64,000 bases of DNA from Agrocybe praecox. Taxonomy: Eukaryota > Basidiomycota > Agaricomycetes > Agaricales > Agrocybaceae. This document shows, piece by piece, positions 42,962 to 52,971 of the stretch. How positions within the stretch are numbered: position 1 is the stretch's first letter; every line of letters begins with the position of its first letter. The notes beneath the pieces are model-generated. The model saw only the letters and a list, made by a program, of their open reading frames with translations, made no database searches and was not told the DNA's origin. The position numbers and the translations under genes were made by a program. Location: the NCBI GenBank assembly GCA_964017145.1, contig OZ024841.1, positions 3,782,001 to 3,846,000 on the forward strand, read 5' to 3'.

Positions 42962-45250
42962 ATGACTACTCGTATGCCAGCTCGTGGCGATCGTAGTGCA
43001 CCAATGTTCGACCCCTCGAAGCCATGAGAGCTCAAGAGATATTTCTCCGAGCTCGAGTTCCACTTCACAGCCGCTACGGTTACAGATCAAGAAGAGAAAA
43101 AGCGCCATACCACTCGTTATGTCAATATCAACGTCGCCGACATCTGGGAGACACTACCCGAATTTTCCGATGCTACCAAGACCTATGATGACTTCAAAAA
43201 GTCGATTAAGGAGCTTTACCCGGATGCCGATGAAGAATACAAGTATAGCATGTCGGATATGGACTTACTCATCGGGAACCGCAATCGTCAAGGCATTCAT
43301 ACACTATCTGATCTTGCTGAGTACCATTCGCAATTTCTGGCCATTACTAAATTCCTTATATCGAAGGGACGGCTATCCGACATCGAGCAGAAGCGTGCCT
43401 ACGTCCGAGGCTTCCAATCGTCTCTTTGGGCGAAGGTTTCTCAACGTCTACAGCTCAAATTCCTCGACCACCTTCCTGACGAGCCATACGATATCTCAGA
43501 GGTTCAAGCTGCGGCTCGTTTTGTTCTTCATGGGACTCATTCTTCTGTTATGAGTGCTGCCACCTCTTCCTCTGTATCCCCTAGTCTCGACGCAGTCGTT
43601 AAACCCGAGCATATCGGTTCTATCTTTACAGAATTCACCAAGTCAATCATTGAGGCTATCAATAGCACTCAGAATCGTCCTCGTTCGAATCCAACCTCAT
43701 CGGACTCTGGTACTCGAGATCTACGCTGTAACTTCTGTGGAAAGGATCACTTCATTCGAAACTGCGATCTTGTGGAAGAATATCGACGGGCTGGGAAGCT
43801 CAAACGAAATACAGAAGGCAAGGTTGTATTACCTACAGGTGCCTTCGTACCTCGGGACATTCCAGGCAACTTACTCAAGGATCGTATCGACGAATGGCAT
43901 CGCAGGAATCCTGGACAACTCGCCACAGCTTCTATTACAGCTAGCACTATGCTCCATACGATCTCATCTACCAACAATACATCTACCAACAGCTCTACAT
44001 CATCTACATCAACTTCAAACTCGTCTCAACCTATCTACCAACTCACTGCTGACGATCGGATCGCTTTATTGGAAGCTGAGCTTTTTAATCTTCGTGGTCA
44101 GCGTCCAGGTTTTGTTCCTCACATTCGTACTCGTGCTCAGAAAGCTAGGGCAACAACTCCAGAAGAAGATCAGGAGATATCGAACTCAGGCATTACTGAA
44201 GTACCATCTACATCTACATCTACATCCGATCAAGACACTTCCCAATCAACTTCTAATACCTCCAATGCCTCTACATCGACTAATTATCCATCCTCCGTCA
44301 ATAATGAGCCTGAACATCCATTTAGGAACGCTCAGGATGCCAGCTACCTTCCCCCTCAGCATAGGAACGTTGCTGCACCAAACAAGAATGCTCCAAAGAA
44401 AGCTGAGCCCGCATATCGTAACCAACCACCTATTCAAAGCCCAGACGTCGTATCTACCGTCTACAATCGCTCTCTCGATGCTCAAGTGACTATCTCGCAG
44501 TGTGAACTCTTGTCGATCGCTCCAGATGTTCGCTCACTGTACAGGGATGCTACCACACCTAAACGGAACATCAATCCAATTCCACAAGTACAAGCGAACA
44601 TGCTCGAGCAAGATAGGACTCAGGATCGTCTACACAACACCATCAGCTCAATGTCTACGTCTATAGCCATTCCGGCTAGCCAACATCGCAGTCCTCCCGA
44701 TGGATCTACAGTTATTCCTGATCGGTTCGAGCAATACTACAGGTCTCTTGGTCCTGGCGAAAGACCCGATCACAGCAAACTTATTGTTGCAAAGGAATCT
44801 GCGGCCCTTCGTTCTATCTTTCCCATCGTCGACAACTCAATGAAGATCGAGTGCATTCTGGATCCTGGCTGCCAAATTATTGCGATGTCCGAGGCCGTCT
44901 GTCATGCACTATCTCTCGTCTACGACCCCACAATTATACTCAACATGCAGTCTGCCAATGGAACCGAAGATCTCTCTCTCGGTCTCGCTCGGAACGTCCC
45001 GTTCTGCATAGGCAATGTCACACTCTACATGCAAGTTCATGTCATCCGAGAGCCTGCATACGACATCCTATTTGGTCGCCCCTTCGACGTGCTTACTGAG
45101 AGTGTAGTTCGCAATTTTGGGAATGAAGATCAGACCGTCACCGTGCACGATCCAAACTCGGGTCGTACTTCTACAGTACCGACTGCACCTCGTGGTATGC
45201 CTCGTTTTATACGCTCGGGAGATGAGGATTTTCACAGGCAGAGGATCTAG
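42962..45250 (+). CDS. Gypsy gag-protease, interrupted by one TGA
   Basis: One frame runs from ATG 42962 to TAG 45248 except for TGA at 43025-43027. The next in-frame ATG is at 43250 (666 codons to the stop). The frame is also open upstream to about 42674, without an ATG. After the stop come ELKRYFSELEFHF and other capsid-like sequence. CNFCGKDHFIRNC (C-X2-C-X3-H-X4-C) is a near-standard zinc knuckle. The protease region shows CILDPGCQIIAMSEAVCHAL, with DPG where retroviral proteases have DTG/DSG, then ILFGRPF. A Ser/Thr-rich linker lies over an ACATCT microsatellite (43965-44230). Pol follows in the -1 frame. Confidence 0.85.
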
Positions 45251-45300
45251 AGTCTTATGCTCAAGAACTGGCGCTTAAACTCGAGATCGTAGACGGTCAT

Positions 45301-48300
45301 ATGCACATTAGCGCCGTTCAAGAACTAGACTCCTCGACAACATCTTCACTCTCTTATTTTTCAGCTTGTAACCCGGACATTCCTTCTATCTCGCAATCTA
45401 TTCCCTCATTCGACGTATCTACATTGTTCTACACTCATATGCCTTCATCTCTCGACTCTCATTTATTTTCTAGCTCTTCAACTCACTCAGACAATTCCCC
45501 TCATGTTATTTTTGCTAACTCTAAAAAGAAATACAAGCCTGTCTCGAAGAAAATCCGCCCTATCTACGGTGAACTTCCGGACAAATATAGAGTCGTTCGC
45601 AACATCTCTGGTGATCCCCTTGCTATTCTACCTACCCTCGATCCTATTCCACCTCCTTTCACACCCACCGGTCGCTATACCGAAGAAAGAATGAAGCTTT
45701 TCGACATCGCACACCCTCCAGGCTTTCTCCTACCAGCTGAACGGGACCTCATGCATCATTTCATGATGTTACATCAAGATGGCTTCGCATGGAACGATAC
45801 AGAGCGAGGACATTTTCGTGAAGACTTCTTCCCTCCAGTAGAGATACCTGTCGTCCCGCACAAGCCTTGGATTGTCAAGAATCGACCTATCCCACCGGGT
45901 ATTTATCATGAGTTATGTAAACTCCTTCAGAAGAAGATCGACGCCGGCGTTCTTGAAGGATCCTGTGCTTCCTATCGTGGTGGTTGGTTTGCCGTCGTCA
46001 AAAAGGATGGAGTATCTTTACGCATTGTCCAATCGCTCGAACCGCTCAACGCCGTCACTATTGCACATTCAGGTGTCACTCCATTCACGGACCAAGTTGC
46101 GGAGCAGTTTGCAGCTCTCGCATGCGTCGGACTTCTTGATTTATTCGTTGGATACGACGAGCGTGCACTGGCTGAATCTTCACGGGACTACACCACTTTC
46201 CAAACGCCTTTTGGCGCTCTCCGACTCACTACACTTCCTATGGGATGGACTAACTCTGTTCCCATCTTTCATGACGATGTTACCTATATTCTACAACCAG
46301 AAATCCCTCATACAACCGTTCCCTACATTGACGACGTCCCTATCAAAGGCCCGAAGTCTCGTTACATTCTTCCTACTGGCGACTTCGAAATGATTCCGGA
46401 AAATCCAGGCATACGACGATTCGTATGGGAGCACTTTCAAGGCCTTAATCGCATCGTGCAACATATGAAGTACTCTGGCGGAACATTCTCCGGTTTCAAG
46501 TCGACTCTCTGCGCTTCCGAGATCACGATCCTCGGACACCGATGCACATACGAAGGCCGTCTACCCGATACCTCTTGTCTATCCGCTATCGTTAAGTGGG
46601 GACCTTGTAAGGACCTTTCTGACGTTCGATCGTTCTTAGGAACGATCGGGGTTTGCAGGATATTCATCCGCAACTTTGCCTATCGTGCACATCATCTCAC
46701 CAAGCTCATGCGCAAAGGAACCGACTTCCAATGGACTCAAGATCAAGACAACGCTCAAGCAGACCTCAAGAACGCTCTCCTCACGTCTCCAGCACTCCGA
46801 CCTATTAATTACACCTCTCCCTCACCTGTTATTGTTTCTGTCGACACTTCTTACATTGCAATCGGCCACATCCTCTCTCAATGCGACTCAGACAACCCCC
46901 GAGTTCGCTACTATGCTCGTTTCGGCTCTATCACTCTCAACGATCGAGAATCTCGTTATTCTCAACCTAAACTCGAACTCTACGGCTTATTTCGCGCTCT
47001 ACGATCACTCAAACTCTATATTATTGGAGTAAGGAACTTAATCGTCGAAGTGGACGCCAAATACATCAAGGGAATGCTTTCAAATCCAGATATCGCACCC
47101 TCAGCAACTATAAACCGATGGATAGCAGCCATCCTCATGTTTCAATTCGAACTAATTCATGTCCCAGGTACTCATCATGGTCCTGATGGATTATCTCGAC
47201 GTCGACATCAGCCCGAAGACGAACCCGAACCTGAAGATGACTTTGAAGATTGGATTGATAACATGCACGGTTTTCTACATATACTCAATCCGACACATCG
47301 ATCTCCTGTTATTCAACCTCCCATCCTTATCTACATTAATTCAACATCACCTCAAGACGTTTCTGTACCTCAAGACACTTCAAACCTTCCCGAACCGTCG
47401 ACATCTACATCTACCACTCCTTACTCAATTATTCCTCGATCTGACGCAGCGCACAAAGCCGACGAACGCATCCTCACGGTCCAGACTTGGCACGAGACAC
47501 TCACTCGACCGGACAACATGCAAGACAGTGAATACGAGAAGTTTCTTCGATACTGCACTGAGTTCTTTGTTTCTTCGCAATGCTTATGGAGAAAGGACCA
47601 TCAAGGACAACATAAACTCGTAGTACCGACTCACCGACGACTCTTCATCATTTCATCGGCTCACAACGAAGTTGGGCATCATGGCTTCTTCGCAACGAAT
47701 GCTCTTATCAGTGAACGCTTTTGGTGGCCGTTCATGGCCTTTGACATCTCGTGGTTCGTTCGGACATGTCATATCTGTCAACTCCGTCGCACTCAGAACG
47801 TACTCATTCCACCGGTCGTCGCTACGCCTGCTCCTTTGTTTGCTAAAGTCTACATCGACACTATGCACCTACCTACGTCCGAAGGCTTCAAGTACATCAT
47901 CCAGGCTCGTTGTTCTCTCTGCCACTTTCCAGAATTCGATAAACTTCGATGTGAGACCGCTAGGACCGTCGGAGAATTTATTATGCGAGATCTTATCTTT
48001 AGATATGGTGCATTAGTTGAAATCGTCACGGACAACGGCCCTCCAATTGTCAAAGCGATCGAGTACCTTGCAAAGCGATATCATATCAATTATATTCGAA
48101 TTTCGGGCTACAACTCTCGTGCAAATGGAATCGTCGAGCGAAGCCACTTCGATGTTCGTCAGGCCCTCTTCAAAGCATCGGATGGAGACCAATCTAAATG
48201 GTCTAGGTACGCACACTACGTCTTCTGGTCGGAACGAGTCACCATTCGTCGTCGCATGGGGTGCGCTCCCTATTTTGCCCTCACAGGAACGCAACCACTA

Positions 48301-48855
48301 CTCCCTTTCGACATCTCCGAAGCCAACTATCTTCTCCCACCTCCTGATTCTATCTTATCCACCACCGATCTCATTGCACGTCGCGCTATAGCTCTATCTA
48401 AGCGTCGAGACGATTTGGAGCGTCTACATTCGAAGGTTTACGAAGCACGACTCAAAGCTGCCGCTCGTTTCGAAGAGGAACACCTCAACACGATCCGAGA
48501 CTTCGATTTCAAATTAGGAGACCTTGTGCTCATTAGGAACACGAGAATCGAGAAGTCCCTCAACAGGAAAATGCGTCCTCGCTATCTTGGGCCCCTTATT
48601 GTCATATCCAGAAGCCGAGGAGGCGCCTACATCCTTTCCGAGATCGATGGTACCCTTTTCGATCGCCCAATCGCTGCATTTCGAGTCATTCCTTATTTCT
48701 CTAGGCAAAAACTCGATCTACCTCCTCTTGACGAATTACTCGACGTTTCCCTTCAACGTCTACGAGAGCTTGAGAGCTCTACATCTCCAGATCCCGAAGA
48801 CAACGACGCACTCGACTCAGATGACGAAGAAGACCCCTCAAGACATGAAGACTAA
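45301..48855 (+). CDS. Gypsy pol: reverse transcriptase, RNase H, integrase
   Basis: 1184 codons from ATG 45301; the frame is open from 45226 and so overlaps gag by 22 nt in the -1 frame. RT motifs include GGWFAVVKKDGVSLRIV, FQTPFGALRLTTLPMGW and the catalytic YIDDVPIKG. The RNase H has VSVDTSYIAIGHIL and LELYGLFRAL. The integrase has HNEVGHHG and CHICQ (zinc-binding), then VYIDTMHLP, IVTDNGPP and NGIVERSH as the D, D and E sites. No stop or frameshift is visible, so pol could be functional. The acidic tail after the integrase is typical of fungal gypsy elements. ATG use is uncertain; frameshift fusion to gag is likely. Confidence 0.93.
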   Translation: MHISAVQELDSSTTSSLSYFSACNPDIPSISQSIPSFDVSTLFYTHMPSSLDSHLFSSSSTHSDNSPHVIFANSKKKYKPVSKKIRPIYGELPDKYRVVRNISGDPLAILPTLDPIPPPFTPTGRYTEERMKLFDIAHPPGFLLPAERDLMHHFMMLHQDGFAWNDTERGHFREDFFPPVEIPVVPHKPWIVKNRPIPPGIYHELCKLLQKKIDAGVLEGSCASYRGGWFAVVKKDGVSLRIVQSLEPLNAVTIAHSGVTPFTDQVAEQFAALACVGLLDLFVGYDERALAESSRDYTTFQTPFGALRLTTLPMGWTNSVPIFHDDVTYILQPEIPHTTVPYIDDVPIKGPKSRYILPTGDFEMIPENPGIRRFVWEHFQGLNRIVQHMKYSGGTFSGFKSTLCASEITILGHRCTYEGRLPDTSCLSAIVKWGPCKDLSDVRSFLGTIGVCRIFIRNFAYRAHHLTKLMRKGTDFQWTQDQDNAQADLKNALLTSPALRPINYTSPSPVIVSVDTSYIAIGHILSQCDSDNPRVRYYARFGSITLNDRESRYSQPKLELYGLFRALRSLKLYIIGVRNLIVEVDAKYIKGMLSNPDIAPSATINRWIAAILMFQFELIHVPGTHHGPDGLSRRRHQPEDEPEPEDDFEDWIDNMHGFLHILNPTHRSPVIQPPILIYINSTSPQDVSVPQDTSNLPEPSTSTSTTPYSIIPRSDAAHKADERILTVQTWHETLTRPDNMQDSEYEKFLRYCTEFFVSSQCLWRKDHQGQHKLVVPTHRRLFIISSAHNEVGHHGFFATNALISERFWWPFMAFDISWFVRTCHICQLRRTQNVLIPPVVATPAPLFAKVYIDTMHLPTSEGFKYIIQARCSLCHFPEFDKLRCETARTVGEFIMRDLIFRYGALVEIVTDNGPPIVKAIEYLAKRYHINYIRISGYNSRANGIVERSHFDVRQALFKASDGDQSKWSRYAHYVFWSERVTIRRRMGCAPYFALTGTQPLLPFDISEANYLLPPPDSILSTTDLIARRAIALSKRRDDLERLHSKVYEARLKAAARFEEEHLNTIRDFDFKLGDLVLIRNTRIEKSLNRKMRPRYLGPLIVISRSRGGAYILSEIDGTLFDRPIAAFRVIPYFSRQKLDLPPLDELLDVSLQRLRELESSTSPDPEDNDALDSDDEEDPSRHED

Positions 48856-49159
48856 CCACACTCAAGATCTCAGTAGGGAGGAGAAGCCCTCCTTACATAT
48901 CGCATTTTTCCTCAATTCATCACATCATTCCCCTTTTTATTTTTATTCACAATGTTCTATATTTCTTACCTTCATTTTTGACACACCCTATTTCTTATTC
49001 ATTCACTTTACATGCCCCATCTCATACATTTTATTTGTTTATTTGACCTTGCCTTCACTTTATGGACTCATTTTCACTTATTTTCCCTCATTTTCGCTTT
49101 TATTCCATCCATACATTACCCCCTTTCGTTCTCGGCTGACTGGGGACAGTCAGTATTTC
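48856..49159 (+). other. Gypsy 3' untranslated region
   Basis: T-rich non-coding sequence between pol and the polypurine tract. A second copy of the tract sequence (CAGTAGGGAGGAGA) lies at 48870-48883, perhaps an internal plus-strand priming site. Confidence 0.55.
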
Positions 49160-49172
49160 AGTAGGGAGGAGA
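49160..49172 (+). promoter_or_regulatory. Gypsy polypurine tract
   Basis: AGTAGGGAGGAGA directly precedes the 3' LTR, as expected for the plus-strand primer. Confidence 0.75.
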
Positions 49173-49959
49173 TGATGAGCGTGCCGTAGCTTTGAACGCG
49201 AAATTCGACTAAGTCCGCGTTTGTGGCACAGCCACTTCCGGATTTGGACGTGCGCATCAAACGCATCAAAAATGCGCTCGATATATCGAGGCCGTGCGCA
49301 CCTGATTCCCCCGCTGATATCTACATTTTTCGTATGTATTATAAACCCTTTTACATCTTTCCTCATCATTCTATGTTTTTATTCTTCAAAATCACGGTCT
49401 TCGAGCCAACCCCAATCTACCATGTGCGGCATCATTGCGCGCTCGGAAAGTGCCGAAACTCCGCCAACTTCGCATTTTTCAACGTTTCAACGTCTCGAAC
49501 TTCAATTCCTGGCTTCCGCATGATTGTTAAAAATCTGTAAAAATACAATTCGTGTTCGTAACCATTTATTATATTTTCTTAGCCCATATGTTTGTTTTTC
49601 TTGGCTTTATTAATCCATTTATGTTCGATTTTCTTTGTAGTAGTATAAATAGGCTTGCATATGTTGTAGATAAAAAAATACTAAGTTGTACCACTCGATT
49701 TCGGTCTCGTTCTTGTCTCTATTATATCGTCTACAGTTCTAGGCAACTAGAACTCTCGTTACTCGTCGTTATCTCGCTCCAGAGTGGTTCGAAGTGTCTA
49801 CCTACACTTACACTCTGCCATTTCGTTTCACACTGGTTTTGAAGCCAGGGAAGCACGCTCGCACTTATCTACGCTATCTACATCGAGTATCCTTGGTGTA
49901 CAACCGCGCTATATTTTTGTTTTTGTTGTTTCGCACCTAGGAGGCTCGACGGCGTATCA
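49173..49959 (+). repeat. Gypsy 3' LTR
   Basis: 787 bp, the same length as the 5' LTR and identical to it wherever I compared the two. Confidence 0.93.
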
Positions 49960-50330
49960 CCACATTATCCCACCTTGCCCAACTGACCATGCAGGACCAG
50001 CTGCGTAAGCTGGATACGCGTAAACGTCCGGTGTGGGTACCTGGGCATATGCGGTCGCTGGCTGGCTCTGTTGGTGATCCCGCTGGTTCGGAGAAAGAGT
50101 TGCTGTTGGCGTTTAAAGGAGCTTTGAGGCGCTGTTGGGCTCTGCGACGGGGGCATTGGCATCCTGTTTTACGTGTGTCCTCCTGCGTCGTCGTCGTCGC
50201 CGCCGCCAGTGAGTGAGCGAGAACGACTTGAAGAAGAATCTTGGGGTGCTGCAAGCGAAATGAGCCGTTGGATGAGATAAAGATGGACCAGACATAGACT
50301 TACGCTGGGCTCGAAAACCATGTCTGCCAT
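49960..50330 (-). pseudogene. Kin4-like kinase relic B, N-terminal part
   Basis: It opens on the minus strand at ATG 50330 with MADMVFEPS, then an intron (GTAAGT...GCAG). The next exon reads APQDSSSSRSRS and GGGDDDDAGGHT in one frame and shifts to MPMPPSQSPT and FKRQQQ in another, so it is frameshifted. It is cut off by the gypsy insertion; the continuation is at 40016-41851. Confidence 0.7.
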
Positions 50331-52785
50331 ATATGAATTCCGTGTTTTTCTCAACAATCCCTCCCGGTCCTGGTTTTTCGCTCCCCACTGTCGCTTTACG
50401 ATCCTCGTCCTTCCAAAGATAGCAGTGTCGTTCTGTACCGCTTCCACGTCTTTCTTTCATCTCTCTCCGTCTCACTCCTATATCACCTTGTCCTCCGTCC
50501 CCCCATCAATACCCTCCGAGTCCATTTGCGTCATTGTGTTACGCGTTTTGTTTCGTTTAATGTGCAGTCTAATCCCTTCCTAAATCTTTCATTATGACAG
50601 GCTTGTTCATCTGCTTGACGCGTAGGATTCAGATCAGAGGAAACAGTCAGGGAAAAAGAAAGAAAGAGAAAAACTGTAAGTCGGATACGAACGTACATGA
50701 TGCCATGTTGGGTTAGGGTTCGGATCAAAATCCGTGTCAAATTTCCGCCGGCCCGTCCACTTATGTCATATTAATGTTTGCCCTTTCATTGTCAGCCATC
50801 GTCTGCTCGTCGTATGAGGCCTATTCGTCGCTGGTTGGAAATTTCGATGCGGCTCTGTTGTTGGACGAAGGTCCATTGGTGACCGACGTCGGGTGTTTCC
50901 GAACACAACCACGCCTCCTCGTACATACCTCCTCGTAGTCTTTATCGTTCAATCCACTTGCATCATTGCGTGTCTTGTCTGCTGCTACGTCCGTCAACAC
51001 CTGTGCGTATTGTCTTCATGTTTTCTTTGCTTCCGTAAACGTTTACCCCACTCTAAACGTGCTCCGGTCTCTGCTCGATGGTTCCTTGAACGTTTGTCTC
51101 CTGTTGGGGTCATTCTTCTCTGCGGTCTGGGTGTGTAGTCTCTTTGACTGTACGCCACCGCTGTGAGTCGTGTTTTCTTCACCCATTCTCACTTTCTCCC
51201 TATTTCTCGTTCAATAATTGGTTTCCTGGGCGTGACTTCCTTTCATCTGTGTCGTTTGCGTATGTTTCCATTCGCTCCCTTTGATCGTACCTTCCCGTCG
51301 ACATGAACTGCATGTTCGTTTTAGGACTCCCAAGAGCGCGAATCTTCTCCTTTTCTTCGCCTACCCATTGTATTCATGGATCGTCGTGTCTCAATATTTC
51401 ACATTCGATTACTTCTTTCTACTTCTTGTTCCCCGCTAATCGTTATCTGGTCTTTTGGCCTCTCTATTCCACACTTCCTCAGTCTCTTTTTCCCCTTCTC
51501 TTCGGTCCTAGTCATTGTACATCGACATCTGCGTTCACATTGTCCTTTTTTCTTCAGCATGGCGTCTCTTTTTCCTCAGCATGCCTCAGCAATGTACTTC
51601 TCACCAAGCTGATGCATAGAATCCGTGCATTAGTCCACACTTCGATTAATATGTAGCTGTTTTCTATCGTGCTTCTCTCTCCTCAATCATCTACTCTCCT
51701 TCTTAGTTACTCCTCTCATCTTCATTCATGCATATATCCATCCTCAATCCTCATTCGTTTTATTACTCTCAGACGTCGAAATACCTTCATGGTCACCTTT
51801 CCCTCACTTGCGCGTTTGAGCGCTCGCATTTATTCTCATTCTTCGTTCTCTTCTCTCGGCCCCTCGTGGATATACAGATGCATGCCTACTAACATTAAAA
51901 TTCTCATCCTTTTCCGCGCACCCCTCATCGAGACAATGCATTGAATGCTCCCCTCGTCGTGCGCTCTAGTCCAGGTCATGATGTTGCTCCATTTTCATTA
52001 TATCAGTGATTCACGTGCTTGTTTTCGTCAACTTTTCCCTCTGATGCCCTCACAATAGCCTCATTATTCCGCCTTCGCTCGCTTCCTTCCATTTTTTGTT
52101 CGATCTGGTTGGTCTGTACGATGCCCTTCCTTTCCCTTTCTCCTTTTCCGATCCAACCATTTCCCTCCTCTCTCTTATCTGTTCTTCACCTTTCTCCATC
52201 TTCGCGATCACGCGGAGAACCAAGTCATACTTCTTAGTTTCTTCCTTCTCTCGCAGTACTTCTTGCTTTAACTTCGTATGTATATGTGAATCTTTAACCA
52301 AGCAAATCGGAGAGTTAGTTGTGCTTTGTATGCACAATCTAGTATCGTCTTTCATTTCCCTGTGCTTGTTATATACGCATGATCGTTGAACTAAATTCTC
52401 CCTGTGCCTGTGCATTATCATCTTGTCTTGACCCCTACATGTCTCGCCCCTCATCCACCCAACAATGTACATCTAAGAAGCTGAGACGTGCCCAGCGTGC
52501 TCGTTTGTTGTCATCTAGTTCACGTTCGTTTCTTGTCTCGACTCTTGCACGTCTAATCTTTCGTTTTCGTCCTCCTTCACATTCTTTGGGTGCCATACTA
52601 GTGCGCCCTATAGTACAATGATCATCAATCGATGTTCGACATGCATATACATCATGAATCACTCTTCGATAGGTGAGCTGGGTGTATTCTGTGGCTCTTT
52701 CCGTTCGGCGGTTGATATATATATATCTATCGTAAAAGGATGGGTGCGATTCCCTACGATGTCTTTACGTCGTATTTACGTAGAC
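50331..52785. other. Divergent spacer between kinase relic B and NLR paralogue 3
   Basis: No gene seen. GGGTTAGGGTTCGGATCAAAA occurs at 50710-50730. From 50.9 to 52.6 kb the plus strand is pyrimidine-rich, as upstream of the other NLRs. An (AT)n-like tract lies at 52712-52725. Confidence 0.5.
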
Positions 52786-52971
52786 TAAATTAGAACGACT
52801 AATTATAACACGCATTGGACAAATTTAGCCGTGGAAACTGCGCACGTGTAGTCGGCAATGAGATTCACCGTGAGACGGCGCGAGGCTGTGAGGGGGACGA
52901 CAATTGCCCTTTGGAGGACTTGCTACGTGACCCGGTTCTTTATCCCACTCCAACATCAAGTTGATTCGAAC
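52786..52971 (+). promoter_or_regulatory. Conserved proximal 5' region of NLR paralogue 3
   Basis: GAACGACTAATTATAA and CCGTGGAAACTGCGCACGTG are shared with paralogues 2 and 4. The CACGTG core is an E-box-like palindrome. CAACATCAAGT lies about 20 nt before the start. An in-frame upstream ATG at 52858 could extend the protein by 38 residues. Confidence 0.55.

Larger units (their letters stand above)
41856..49959 (+). mobile_element. Ty3/gypsy LTR retrotransposon, ~8.1 kb
   Basis: Two 787-bp LTRs (41856-42642 and 49173-49959) start TG and end CA and look identical by eye. Between them are a primer-binding region at 42643, gag-protease (to 45250), pol with RT, RNase H and integrase (45301-48855) and a polypurine tract. 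The order RT-RH-integrase places it in Ty3/gypsy. Identical LTRs mean a very recent insertion. Pol is uninterrupted, but gag has a TGA at 43025, so autonomy is doubtful. Confidence 0.94.
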
